Positions 54,834-63,741 are shown, counted from the first letter of the stretch. The stretch is DNA of 64,000 nucleotides from an uncultured Lachnospiraceae bacterium (GCA_910579935.1 CAJTVQ010000003.1:95249-159248); one strand, 5' to 3'. Notes: generated by a model not told the origin, from the sequence alone. Made by a program: numbers and translations.

Positions 54834-56630
54834 TTAATCAAACTCATAGACGCTCCAAAGCGATTTTTGTGAAACCAGCCGGTATTGCGTAAGCCCCGGG
54901 ATACTCTCCAGTATCATGGCAAGGCTTTCTTCCTGCGTATCATAATCTGCCGCATACACGATCACCCGATCGCTTCCACAGATTATTTCATCCGTAATCT
55001 GTTCCTTATTCCCCTCGCTTACAAAATACAGTCTGTCATACTCCATCAGTTCCTGTGAACGCCACCACACATGATACGGTGTGGCGTCATTATAAAGAAT
55101 GATCACGGGCGTTTGGGCATGTTCCCTGGCATACGCCACATCTTCTTTTTCCTCTTCATACAGGAAAATCATCTTGCCTGACAGAAACTCATGCACATCC
55201 CCTGCCAGAAACAGAACCAGCAGCGCCGCTCCTCCTGCCGCAGACAGCCTCTTCAGCCGCTGCGAGTTTTCCCCGCAGCAGAAACCTGCCAGCTCCTTCC
55301 ATAATCCGTAAACCGCCGTAATCACCAGCAGTATCATGATTCCGTACACCGGAAGCTGATACCGGTTGGAAGTCTCGTACAACAGAAGCGCGGTTTTTGC
55401 CACCGTAAAGAAATAACCGCAGACCGTAAACAGCAACAATAAAAATACCGCCGCCTCTCCTTCCTTCCCCGCCGTTTCCTTCCTGTTCTGTTCCCGCGCC
55501 GGAATGTCCGCGCCGGCAGATAAGGCGGAAACCTCTCTCCGTTTTTCCCTCCTGCGCACTGCAGATACCGCTCCGCCCATCAGAATGATCAGAAAAAACC
55601 ACAGCCAGAAATATCCGTCAAATAAGTATTCGTTCACCAAACCGGCAAAAAATCCCAACCGTTCATCCGTATTCGCCGTATTCAGGAATTCCGAGACCGC
55701 TCCCGTTCCCCGATATCCCCTGAAAATGTGGGAAAGACTGGCAGGATAACTGAGTACGGCCAGCGCCAGGGATACGCCGCAGGCACACCCGTACTCCACG
55801 CACTCCCGGACACTGTCCCACAGACAGGCTTTTTCCCGGCTGCCGCCCTTCCCTGTCTTCTTTCCCACACAGGGCAGAACATTCCACAGGCAGAAGCCCG
55901 CCGCCATAAAGAACAGAAATATAATATAATAGTACTGGGTCAGGAATCCCAGATAATTCACCAGCATCAGCGGCAGCAGAAAGCTTTTGGCTCCCGCCTG
56001 CTTCTTTATTACCGCACGCACATGCAGACAGGCACACAGCAGCACGAACACGGTCAGCCATTCATACATCCGGATAAACATCACACCGGAAACGATCACC
56101 GGATTGAAACCGTGAACCGCCACGACCGCTATTGTCAGCCACTTATCCCGTCCCGTCACCATATAGGCCAGCCACGAAAGCAGGCCGAAATTCAGCGCAA
56201 ATGCCACCAGATTCACACCAATCCCCAGCCATTTGCTGAACACGCCCGGAAAGAGCGAACAGGCCGTATGCAATATAAAATAGAAGAACGGCGGATGCAC
56301 ATCCCATGACTGTACCGTAGCAACCAGTCCGTAACGGAATCCCTCTCCCGGCAGCACCACGAACTCATTGCGGAAAGAATCCCGGTCCACCCATTCCCTG
56401 TCCGGCTCGTACAGCCCTGCCGTCCGGTTGGTGGAATAATAAGAATAATACTCATCCTCATGAAACCCCGTCTTCTTTCCGCCATAATAAATCATGAGCA
56501 GAATCTGCATACAAAGGAGCAGAACAAATGCCGCCGTCCACAGCCATCCGCTGCTTTTTCCAGACTCCGTTCCGCTTTTTCTTCTATCCGTACTTTTATA
56601 ATGCCTGTCCATTCTCCCTGTTTTTCCCAT
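54834..56630 (-). CDS. GT39-like polytopic glycosyltransferase
   Basis: A 598-aa membrane protein with about ten to twelve helices and a C-terminal soluble part. After the first helix comes FHEDEYYSYYSTNR, whose acidic residues resemble the GT-C catalytic site, and WDVHPPFFYFILH follows, a form of the PMT/GT39 loop. It would transfer a sugar from a polyprenyl-phosphate donor outside the cell. The ATG at 56630 is chosen for its AAAGG site; a GTG at 56645 overlaps the stop of the GT2 gene and is possible. It is the last gene before the pse promoter. Confidence 0.75.
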   Translation of the reverse strand: MGKTGRMDRHYKSTDRRKSGTESGKSSGWLWTAAFVLLLCMQILLMIYYGGKKTGFHEDEYYSYYSTNRTAGLYEPDREWVDRDSFRNEFVVLPGEGFRYGLVATVQSWDVHPPFFYFILHTACSLFPGVFSKWLGIGVNLVAFALNFGLLSWLAYMVTGRDKWLTIAVVAVHGFNPVIVSGVMFIRMYEWLTVFVLLCACLHVRAVIKKQAGAKSFLLPLMLVNYLGFLTQYYYIIFLFFMAAGFCLWNVLPCVGKKTGKGGSREKACLWDSVRECVEYGCACGVSLALAVLSYPASLSHIFRGYRGTGAVSEFLNTANTDERLGFFAGLVNEYLFDGYFWLWFFLIILMGGAVSAVRRREKRREVSALSAGADIPAREQNRKETAGKEGEAAVFLLLLFTVCGYFFTVAKTALLLYETSNRYQLPVYGIMILLVITAVYGLWKELAGFCCGENSQRLKRLSAAGGAALLVLFLAGDVHEFLSGKMIFLYEEEKEDVAYAREHAQTPVIILYNDATPYHVWWRSQELMEYDRLYFVSEGNKEQITDEIICGSDRVIVYAADYDTQEESLAMILESIPGLTQYRLVSQKSLWSVYEFD

Positions 56631-56641
56631 ATCCCTGCCTT

Positions 56642-57655
56642 TCACTCCGCCGATGCCTTACAGCGCATCTTCCATCCATGTACCCGCCGGACTGTTTTCG
56701 GTGCCATGGTAAGCAGCAGAAGATAGATTTTATTTTTTCTGTCCAGATACCGGTTTGTTACCGTGTCCGCCACATGTCTGCGCAGATATTTTTTCACGGA
56801 AACATAAAAGCGGTCGCCGGAAACCATTTTCCCCACCGGAATATGCAGCATGTAATCCAGCCGCTGATACAGCCCGAACCGCACCGCCTCTTCCCGCAGC
56901 GCCGGATAATTCTTCTCCACGATCTGCTCCACCATATCCGCATTGTTGACAATATCCACAAAAACTCTCGAAAATTCGTTCCTGGACTTCTTCCTTGTAT
57001 TGCTTCCCGTCCGGTAAAACACATGATAATACTGCTCCGGCAAAACGGCTATACCGTCAATTTCCGCCAGCATTTCCACCAGTAAATGAAAGTCCTCGTT
57101 CAGTACCCCCTCCGGAAAACAATATTGTTCCAAAAGGGTACGGTCGGTCAGCTTCGTACAGTAAGAACAGTCTCCCCGATGCAGCAGAAGTTCCCGCAGA
57201 AAAGTTTCCGGCGGACAGACATACGCTTTTTCGGGCGGCGTACAGACATCGGGCAGACGGTTTCCCCGTTCGTCGATTTCATCCCTTGAGATTTGGGCCA
57301 TTCGCACCTTATCCCGCCGGATACTTTCCATCAGCTTCCCGTACATCTGCGGTTCGATATAATCATCACTGTCCACAAAACCGATATAACGCCCGCGGGC
57401 CTCACGGATTCCCAGATTTCTCGCCGAAGAAGAACCTCCGTTTGGCTTGTGGAAAACCCGTATCCGCTCATCCGTTTCCGCCAGTTCATCCGCCAGTTTT
57501 TCCGTTCCGTCATTGGAACCGTCATCCACCAGCAGGATTTCCAGGTTGGAGTATGTCTGGTTCCGGATGGATTCCACACACCTTTGCAGACAGTCCCTGA
57601 TATTATAAACAGGTACGATGACACTGATCAGTTCCTGCTTTTCTCCGTTATCCAT
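56642..57655 (-). CDS. GT2 family glycosyltransferase
   Basis: A 337-aa GT-A transferase. It has ISVIVPVYN near residue 10, DDGSNDGTE near 43-51, HKPNGGSSSARNLG and VDSDDY with the DXD. AAGGAAGAAG precedes the ATG at 57655, which overlaps the GH20 gene by 8 bases; the longer open frame lacks homology. The layout is close to that of the GT2 at 1534-2562. The donor is unknown. Confidence 0.9.
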   Translation of the reverse strand: MDNGEKQELISVIVPVYNIRDCLQRCVESIRNQTYSNLEILLVDDGSNDGTEKLADELAETDERIRVFHKPNGGSSSARNLGIREARGRYIGFVDSDDYIEPQMYGKLMESIRRDKVRMAQISRDEIDERGNRLPDVCTPPEKAYVCPPETFLRELLLHRGDCSYCTKLTDRTLLEQYCFPEGVLNEDFHLLVEMLAEIDGIAVLPEQYYHVFYRTGSNTRKKSRNEFSRVFVDIVNNADMVEQIVEKNYPALREEAVRFGLYQRLDYMLHIPVGKMVSGDRFYVSVKKYLRRHVADTVTNRYLDRKNKIYLLLLTMAPKTVRRVHGWKMRCKASAE

Positions 57656-59540
57656 CTTCTTCCTTCTTTCCACGCAGACAATCCGCATACCAGAATACAA
57701 TTTCCCCGATATGGGTAAGGTCGCCCTCCCGTCCAACGCTGCGCCACTGTTTTTTATATGCCATAAACCAGCGTTCCAAACGCTGCGCCAGCCGAAAAGC
57801 CTCTTCCCGCTTCCATACTTCCTGCTTTCCTTCCGTTTTTTCCTTTTGCTTTTCCCTGCGCTGCATCATGGCGCCCACTTCATTCCAGACCTGCATCGCT
57901 TCCCCGGCCAAATCCGCCAGCGCCGTCAGTCCCTTCGCCCGTGTATCCATGGATACGGCAATCCGCTTCATCCTTCTGACCAGTGCCTGCAATTCCTTCT
58001 CCGCTTTCTCTGCGTTGGAAGCGGCGTTTTCCAGCATTTCCTGAAGCAGCAGCCGGTTGCTTTCCTTCTCGCGCCCAAGCGCATGTTTTTCATAATAGAT
58101 ATCCGTCCCCCACCATCCAAACAGTGACTGCTTCGCCATTTCGGCCAAAATCCCTGCCGCCTGTCCTGTGGCATCCCCGTATTCCAGCAGCGATATCTGC
58201 CGGTTGATTTCCTCAAACCCGATCTCCGAACAATCCCAGGAAAAGGCCGCCCCGTATATCATTGCCGGTACGGAAAATTCCGGATGGTTCACATGCCCGA
58301 AGTCTCCCCAATCGGTATTTAAAATCCCTTCCGCACGGTATTTCCGCGCGTACCCGCACATCTTCGTAATGTTGGAATAAGCATCTTCCAGCCGGTTCAT
58401 CCACTGGTTCCAGCCTCCCACTCCGGGGCACAGATACTGTACGGCGCCGGCCTGCGCCATGGCACGGCATTCGTCTTCCGGCTGATTCGGCTCATATCCC
58501 CACGTCAGGCACAACGTTTCACGGGGCAGCAGGGAAATCAGCTCCGGTTCCCGAACGATGATATCTCCAAAAAACATCGGCTGCTTTCCTCTTTCCACCA
58601 GAAATTCACACAATTCCTTTACATAATGAATGTACAGCTTTCCGCTTCCGATCTTCTGCGCCGTTTCTTTTGACTTCCCGCAGCCCAGGTCAAAGGTTTC
58701 ATCCGCACAGATATTGAATTTATCAGAAGAAAACAACGCCCCGTACTCGGCGATCATTTCTTTCACAAACGGCAGCGCCCTGTCGTCCGTCGGATTGATG
58801 GTATGGTGGCACATCCTGTCTTCAAAAGAAAACGGCTCCTCCCACGAACGGCTCCGCTCGCAGAGCTCTCCGTAGCTGCGCGTGGAAAGCAGCGTATATA
58901 AGTGCCCGAAACTTGCCAGCGCCGGTACCAGCTCTATATGACGCTTCCGGCAATATTCATCCAGTTCCAGAATATCTTCCGCAGTCAGCGGCGTCTCATC
59001 CCGCCACATTTCAGTGAGATTACGGAACAGATACGTATGCTCCACATAAAGCTGAAACTGGTTGATCTTATAACGGCAAAGCCTGTCCACGATCTTCTTC
59101 AGATAAGGAAGCTTCAACACCCTTCCCCTCGTTTCATCCAAAAAATATCCCCGGTATCTGATATCGGGAGCATCCTCTATCTCCACACACTCCAAAAGCC
59201 CGCCGCACTGGGCAATCATCTGGCACAAAGTCTGCACGCCGTAAAGAACCGCCGCCCCGTCTCCCCCGGAAATGACGATCCCGTCCCCATTCATCTGTAT
59301 CCGGTATTCCTGCGGCGAAAGTTCCGGCATGACAGTTAAAAAAATGCTGTTGCCACACTTCTTCCCTTTTAGTACCGCACACTCCATACCAGTGCTGTTT
59401 TGAATGCCTTCCTGCAAAATGGAAGCATAGACAGCGCCGTTCTCCTGCATCTTTTCGTCAATTACGATCACACTGTTCCAGGTAATTTCATAAACTCCCT
59501 GTTTTGGTTCCGTTTTTTTAGGTTTTGGCAGCAAATACAT
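57648..59540 (-). CDS. GH20-like beta-N-acetylhexosaminidase
   Basis: A 630-aa protein. An N-terminal GH20b-like domain (about 1-120) is followed by the TIM barrel with DIRYRGYFLDETRGR at 126-140 and the catalytic Asp280-Glu281 in ICADETFDLG, and a long alpha-helical C-terminal part (about 490-620). GH20 enzymes remove terminal GlcNAc or GalNAc. No signal peptide is present, so it should act in the cytoplasm, unusual for an operon that builds a glycan. It may trim or recycle fragments. AGGAGG precedes the ATG. Confidence 0.85.
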   Translation of the reverse strand: MYLLPKPKKTEPKQGVYEITWNSVIVIDEKMQENGAVYASILQEGIQNSTGMECAVLKGKKCGNSIFLTVMPELSPQEYRIQMNGDGIVISGGDGAAVLYGVQTLCQMIAQCGGLLECVEIEDAPDIRYRGYFLDETRGRVLKLPYLKKIVDRLCRYKINQFQLYVEHTYLFRNLTEMWRDETPLTAEDILELDEYCRKRHIELVPALASFGHLYTLLSTRSYGELCERSRSWEEPFSFEDRMCHHTINPTDDRALPFVKEMIAEYGALFSSDKFNICADETFDLGCGKSKETAQKIGSGKLYIHYVKELCEFLVERGKQPMFFGDIIVREPELISLLPRETLCLTWGYEPNQPEDECRAMAQAGAVQYLCPGVGGWNQWMNRLEDAYSNITKMCGYARKYRAEGILNTDWGDFGHVNHPEFSVPAMIYGAAFSWDCSEIGFEEINRQISLLEYGDATGQAAGILAEMAKQSLFGWWGTDIYYEKHALGREKESNRLLLQEMLENAASNAEKAEKELQALVRRMKRIAVSMDTRAKGLTALADLAGEAMQVWNEVGAMMQRREKQKEKTEGKQEVWKREEAFRLAQRLERWFMAYKKQWRSVGREGDLTHIGEIVFWYADCLRGKKEEDG

Positions 59541-59565
59541 ATCCTTCCTCCTACCATAATATTTT

Positions 59566-61416
59566 TTACACCTGCAGCGCCCGCATCTTATAAAATTCTC
59601 CCTGTTTTGCCATCAGCTCGTCATAACTGCCGAATTCCAGCAGGCCGCCCTCGCCCACTACCGCTATTTTATCCGCATTGCGTATCGTGGAAAGACGGTG
59701 CGCCACGATAAGGGTGGTCCTGTCTTTCACCAACCGTTCCACACTGTCCTGAATCTTTTTTTCGGAAATGGTATCCAGCGCCGAGGTGGCTTCATCCAGA
59801 ATCAGTATCTTTGGGTCCCGGACAAACGCCCTGGCTATGGAAATTCTCTGACGCTGCCCGCCGGAAAGGTTTGCCCCGTGTTCCGTCACTTTCGTTTCCA
59901 CACCATCGGGCAGGGAAGCGACAAACTCTTCCAGATTCGCGGCCCTGATGATCTCCTCCAGCGTTTCCCTGCTGATATCCGCCGCGCCGTATGTAATATT
60001 TTCCCGAATCGTACCCGTAAACAGGATCGGAGTCTGCGGTACCACCGCGATATGCTGGCGATAACTCCTTAAATCAAAGGAGTCGATATTCCTTCCGTCT
60101 ATGAGAATCTGCCCTGAATCAGACTTCAGAAACCCGATCACCAGATTCAGTACCGTGGTTTTCCCTGCCCCCGAGGCGCCTACAAACGCAATCGTTTCTC
60201 CCGCCTTTACGGAAAAATCCATATGGCGGATCACCGGATGGTCGGCATTTCTAAATTGAAAGCAGACATCCCGGAACTCAATGTTTCCCTTTACCTCTTT
60301 GATTTTCTGCTTGTTCCCTGTCTCCTCCACATCGGCGCAAAGCAGGATGTCACCCACGGAATTTACCGATTCCAGACCTTTCGAGATCACGGGAAGCAGA
60401 CCGATGATATTGCTGACCTGATTGACAATGGTCGAAAAATACGTCTGGTACATCACCACATCACCGGGCAGAATCGTCCCCTTTGCCGCCAGATATCCGG
60501 TAAAAGCAAGACAGATGACCTGAAAACTCTGAAACGCCACCCAGCTGATCGAACCGAAATAAGATTGGATGATATCCAGCCGGAATCCTCTCTGCGCCAC
60601 ATTTTTCAGCTGCTCATCCAGCCGTGCCGTCTCCGTTTCTTCCAGGGCATGAGCCCTCGTCACGGGAATCAGCTCCACCATTTCCATCACCTTGACGGAA
60701 GTCTCCTCCATCTCCTTCCGGAAATCCCGGTTCCTTGCATTTATGCTTTTCTTAAATACATTCCGGATCAGTACCGCTACGGGAATCGTGGCAAGGAAAA
60801 ACCAGAAAACCGTCAGCGAGGAGCCAAGCACTACGCCGAAGGATACAATAATATTCAAAATAATACTTAATACCGATATAAATATCTGCGAGGAAAGCGT
60901 CTCAATCTGCTCCACGTCACGCATGATCTTGGACTGCAGCCGCCCCGACTGCATTTCATTATGGTAAGTAATGGAAAGCTGCTGGAGCTTCCGCACCATG
61001 GCGCTCCGCAGACGGCACTCCACATTGCGGATCACCTTGGAATAACAGTACACATGGAAATAGTTGGTCGGCACATTCTGCACGATCAGCGCGATCATTA
61101 CTCCTGCATTGATACAGATATTCCGCAGCGCATCCCCGTCGGGATTCGTGGCGATATTAATAATATTGGCCGTTGCGATGGGAAGCACCCATACGGGCGA
61201 ATGCTTGACCGCAAAAAAAAGCACCGAAAGGAACAGCTTGAAATACTGTCCCCTGTAAATTCCGATCAAAATCTTTAAACTGTTATTTTCATTCCTCTTA
61301 AAGCTCTCTACCAGAACGTCTTCATCAATATCCTTCTCCGTCGTGAGTTTTTCACGGAAAATATGTTCTTCCTGGGAATTTTGTTTTTTGCACACCTGTT
61401 TTTTCTGCCTCGCCAT
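59566..61416 (-). CDS. ABC exporter permease-ATPase
   Basis: A 616-aa half-transporter of the ABC-B type. A charged N-terminus of about 50 residues precedes six helices, and the nucleotide-binding domain has GASGAGKTT, LSGGQRQRISIARAF and ILILDEATSALD. It is the first gene of the leftward cluster and may export glycan, lipid or peptide. It is not the PglK type at 40996, from which it differs clearly. The ATG at 61416 has a GGCGGTG site nine bases ahead; a GTG at 61428 is the alternative. Confidence 0.85.
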   Translation of the reverse strand: MARQKKQVCKKQNSQEEHIFREKLTTEKDIDEDVLVESFKRNENNSLKILIGIYRGQYFKLFLSVLFFAVKHSPVWVLPIATANIINIATNPDGDALRNICINAGVMIALIVQNVPTNYFHVYCYSKVIRNVECRLRSAMVRKLQQLSITYHNEMQSGRLQSKIMRDVEQIETLSSQIFISVLSIILNIIVSFGVVLGSSLTVFWFFLATIPVAVLIRNVFKKSINARNRDFRKEMEETSVKVMEMVELIPVTRAHALEETETARLDEQLKNVAQRGFRLDIIQSYFGSISWVAFQSFQVICLAFTGYLAAKGTILPGDVVMYQTYFSTIVNQVSNIIGLLPVISKGLESVNSVGDILLCADVEETGNKQKIKEVKGNIEFRDVCFQFRNADHPVIRHMDFSVKAGETIAFVGASGAGKTTVLNLVIGFLKSDSGQILIDGRNIDSFDLRSYRQHIAVVPQTPILFTGTIRENITYGAADISRETLEEIIRAANLEEFVASLPDGVETKVTEHGANLSGGQRQRISIARAFVRDPKILILDEATSALDTISEKKIQDSVERLVKDRTTLIVAHRLSTIRNADKIAVVGEGGLLEFGSYDELMAKQGEFYKMRALQV

Positions 61417-61505
61417 ACTAAAAATCACCGCCTTTACACCGTCTGTCCGGTAATCGTACCGTTTCTTGTATGCATTTTCCGTTTACGGAACTGTTCAACG
61501 CCACT

Positions 61506-61534
61506 ATTCTACCATAATCATACGCACAATTCCA
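61506..61534 (-). promoter_or_regulatory. Possible promoter ahead of the first cluster gene
   Basis: The minus strand has TAGAAT (61506-61511) preceded by TGG, an extended -10. The -35 region TGGAAT at 17 bases is weak. It lies about 90 bases ahead of the ABC exporter start. It would drive the whole upstream block. Confidence 0.4.
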
Positions 61535-61560
61535 TTAAATTCTGCGGAAACTTCCTTTGA

Positions 61561-61804
61561 TCTTCAGAAGTTTTGGATAAGCGGCTGCCACCGGCGGCAT
61601 GACAGATCTTGGCTTGCATCACATCTTATCCGTCTCCCGTGCTCCATCTCATATATGGTATCTGAAAGAGCATTTAGGGAACGCACCAAGCTAAGACCAA
61701 AAGCATGGAAAGCCACGGTTGCCGACCTCACAGCACAGAAAAAACGCCTTGTAATACCGCCAACAGAACAGAGAAAGGAGAAGTCAAAGACGCAAGATAT
61801 ATCA
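61561..61804. other. Gap with no recognisable gene
   Basis: Between the ABC exporter promoter and the small plus-strand unit I see no gene I can support. Overlapping frames of about 114 codons exist on both strands, but neither has a ribosome site or a known motif. The plus-strand frame ends in a basic, lysine-rich stretch, so it may be the eroded tail of a mobile-element protein. This marks the boundary between the glycan cluster and mobile debris. Confidence 0.4.
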
Positions 61805-61833
61805 TTGTGATCCGGTCGGTTGTGTGGTATAAT
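61805..61833 (+). promoter_or_regulatory. Promoter of the FakA-like domain gene
   Basis: TTGTGA (61805-61810), a 17-base spacer and a perfect TATAAT (61828-61833) with an extended TGG. It sits about 50 bases ahead of the gene at 61884. Transcription would start near 61840. The match is strong. Confidence 0.75.
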
Positions 61834-61883
61834 TTCAATGTTGTTAATGACAGTAAATCGGAAGTTTATGGAGGAAAAAGACA

Positions 61884-62135
61884 ATGTTAGAATTTCGATA
61901 TGATACACAATTATTGATTGAGGGCGAGGATCTTGACGAAGATACTATAAGCGAATATTTTACAAATAATTTTAAAGGAGATTGTTTATTGGCGGTTGGA
62001 GATGATGAAATGATAAAAATACATTTTCATACAAATGAACCGTGGAAAGTTCTTGAATATTGTGCATCTTTAGGCGAAATCTATGATATTGTCATTGAAG
62101 ATATGGATAGACAGTCACGAGGATTAAAAGGCTAA
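61884..62135 (+). CDS. Stand-alone FakA/YloV C-terminal-like domain (83 aa)
   Basis: An 83-aa protein. LEFRYDTQLLIEGEDLDED, then CLLAVGDDEMIKIHFHTNEP (about 33-52) and VLEYCASLGEIYDIVIEDM match the start of the C-terminal domain of FakA/YloV, the fatty-acid kinase partner related to dihydroxyacetone kinases. The rest of FakA is missing, including the kinase domain. GGAGG lies ahead of the ATG, and promoter and terminator flank it, so it looks like an expressed gene, not a random remnant. The gene is AT-rich and points opposite to the cluster. Function of the lone domain is unknown. Confidence 0.75.
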   Translation: MLEFRYDTQLLIEGEDLDEDTISEYFTNNFKGDCLLAVGDDEMIKIHFHTNEPWKVLEYCASLGEIYDIVIEDMDRQSRGLKG

Positions 62136-62193
62136 ATTTTCATCTGGCGAACTTAAAAGGAAATAACAATCACTAACAAAATATACTCAAATA

Positions 62194-62228
62194 GCGGTAA
62201 ACAATCATAGATTTACCGCCATTTTTTT
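62194..62228 (+). terminator. Rho-independent terminator after the FakA-like gene
   Basis: GCGGTAAA (62194-62201) and TTTACCGC (62212-62219) form an 8-bp stem with a 10-base loop, followed by a run of seven T at 62222-62228. It ends the small plus-strand unit 60 bases after its stop codon. Confidence 0.85.
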
Positions 62229-62272
62229 ACTATTAAAACAAATTGCAAAATATATATACAGTATAGATTGCC

Positions 62273-62548
62273 GTGGACGCGCTTATTCCCCAAGTTTCCA
62301 GCTTTAGAATTATTGCAACGATTACAGGCGGCGCAGATCAGCGACAAACTCCCAGCGTTCCCGCCTTGCAAGCAGAATATGAAAAGCTGCAAGAACAGAA
62401 AGAAAGCCTTTATGCCGACTATGGCAAGCTGCAAAAACAGGTGCAGGAATATTATATTATCAGGCGGAACACAGACTGCATTTTACAGGCAGAGAAACAG
62501 CTGGAACGGGAAGGGAAACAGAGCTCAGATAATTTGTATTGCTATTGA
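62273..62548 (+). pseudogene. MobA/MobL relaxase C-terminal fragment
   Basis: About 91 codons. ALQAEYEKLQEQKESLYADY is the coiled-coil tail of MobA/MobL-type relaxases, followed by KQVQEYYIIRRNTDCIL, the usual end. It has no ribosome site and no N-terminal relaxase motif. It stands before, not after, the middle part at 62761-63216, so the two are not one broken gene in order. Confidence 0.6.
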
Positions 62549-62573
62549 ATTTTGAAGTGTAGAATCATATAAT
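62545..62573 (+). promoter_or_regulatory. Promoter of the 43-codon cut gene
   Basis: TTGAAT (62545-62550), 17 bases and TATAAT (62568-62573). It overlaps the end of the relaxase fragment by a few bases and faces the small gene at 62628. Strong match. Confidence 0.65.
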
Positions 62574-62627
62574 AGAAACTGGCAATTCGGGATCAGACAA
62601 ATTGAATTTATAGCGAGGAGTTAATAA

Positions 62628-62759
62628 ATGAGAAATAAAAAGAAATTATTCTTATCTATTTTTATTGCTGTAATTACAATCTTTGTTTATGCGGTTTTTG
62701 TTAACATATGCATATCACCATTAATTAAAAATAAATCAAGCTTCTTAGCAGCAGGTTAA
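62628..62759 (+). pseudogene. Cut N-terminus of a membrane or secreted protein (43 codons)
   Basis: A 43-aa frame, MRNKKKLFLSIFIAVITIF at the start, with a basic tip and a long hydrophobic segment (about 7-30), the look of a signal peptide or anchor. GAGGAG sits seven bases before the ATG and a good promoter is upstream, so expression is likely. It stops at the point where relaxase sequence begins, so it is probably the front of a larger gene cut by recombination. A true 43-aa membrane peptide is possible. Confidence 0.55.
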
Positions 62760-62760
62760 T

Positions 62761-63216
62761 ACAAAATTTGAGGAAAAAGGGCTGGATGTGCATATCGACC
62801 ACCGTTCCTATGTGCGGCAGGGGCTTGACCTGATACCTACTGTCCACGAGGGCGCTAATGTCCGGCAGATGGAAGCAAAGGGCATCCGTACCGAGAAAGA
62901 GGAACTGAACCGCTGGATTGAAGCCACCAATCGGTTCATGCAGGATGTGAGGAAGAAGATCAAAGCCCTGTTTGGCTGGATGGCAGAGGTAAAAGAAGAA
63001 CTTTCCAAACCGCAGACACCGAACCTTGCCGACCTGCTGATCGCTTATTGCAACCAGCGCAACGCAGGAGCATGGAGCAATAAAGCCAGAACCGGAAACT
63101 TAAAGCAGTTTGCCGAAGCCGTCAATTATCTGACGGAAAATAAGCTGTCCACTTTGGAAGATTTGCAGGAGCGCAGTAAAGTTTCTTTCTTCCTTGCGGT
63201 ACACCCTGATGTGTAA
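62761..63216 (+). pseudogene. MobA/MobL relaxase middle fragment
   Basis: FEEKGLDVHIDHRSYVRQG opens with the relaxase linker after the nicking domain; PTVHEGANVRQMEAKGIRTE and IKALFGWMAEVKEELSKPQ, then LADLLIAYCNQRNAGAWSNKA, are typical of MobA/MobL family proteins from Clostridia. The N-terminal nicking domain is absent, and homology breaks off after LEDLQER at about 63174. The remaining codons to the stop are not relaxase. It encodes no working enzyme. Confidence 0.75.
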
Positions 63217-63282
63217 AACCATCCGTAATTCTTTTGTTTCCCTTATTCTATGGAGCGATATTTTCAATTTCCTCTTTCTCAT
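63175..63282 (-). pseudogene. Cut N-terminus of an unknown minus-strand gene
   Basis: A strong AGGAGGTAATA site stands just before an ATG at 63282, and the protein begins MRKRKLKISLHRIRE. After about 30-36 codons the frame runs into the antisense of the relaxase fragment (junction near 63174), so the gene has lost its rest. The 160 bases upstream (63283-63442) hold only short inverted repeats and AT-rich sequence. I do not recognise the protein. Confidence 0.45.
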
Positions 63283-63442
63283 TATTACCTCCTGATTTAA
63301 CCCATTCCATTTTAATTTTCCAAATAAAAATGGCAGCTTTGTTTTCCAAAGCCACCGTAAAATTAAGGCACTAAAACATGGCTGCTGTACGACGGCTTTT
63401 TTCTTTTGCCACCATGTGACAATGCCGCCGTGTGGCAGATTA

Positions 63443-63715
63443 TTATTCTATATTCATTTCTAAATGCCCCGTAAAATTATTTCCAGTAATGCCAATATAG
63501 TTCCCGCCTTCCGGCAATGTTATTGTTTCTGAATAGCTGTCAGTTGCTTCAAGCAAGATTACCGGATCATCACTGCCAGAAATCCAAAACACCTGCGCTG
63601 TTCCCTCGGTAATCTCCAAGTCGCAGGAAACAGAAATATCTTTGCCATTTTCACGCTCGATAGAAGTTCCTCCAAAGAGATATTCTGTTTTAGAAAAATC
63701 CTTATAAAGTACAGT
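63443..63715 (-). pseudogene. C-terminal fragment of a secreted-type beta-rich protein
   Basis: An open frame of 90 codons without start, ending with TAA at 63443. It reads EYLFGGTSIERENGKDIS, then VFWISGSDDPVILLEAT, YSETITLPEGGNYIGITGN and ends HLEMNIE. Alternating polar and hydrophobic residues suggest a beta-sandwich of a lipoprotein or cell-surface protein. Its 5' end is lost at about 63716, close to the serine recombinase end. That placing suggests an element inserted into this gene. The family is not known to me. Confidence 0.55.
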
Positions 63716-63741
63716 TTACAAGGGACTACACAAGGTAACGG

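Noticed and set aside
61466..61908. Two 114-codon frames on opposite strands
   Set aside because: No ribosome site, no family motif, and they overlap each other as well as the promoter of the FakA-like gene.
63301..63440. Hairpins in the gap near 63.35 kb as a terminator
   Set aside because: The stems are short or broken by mismatches with long loops. One is followed by six T, but the support is too weak to list.
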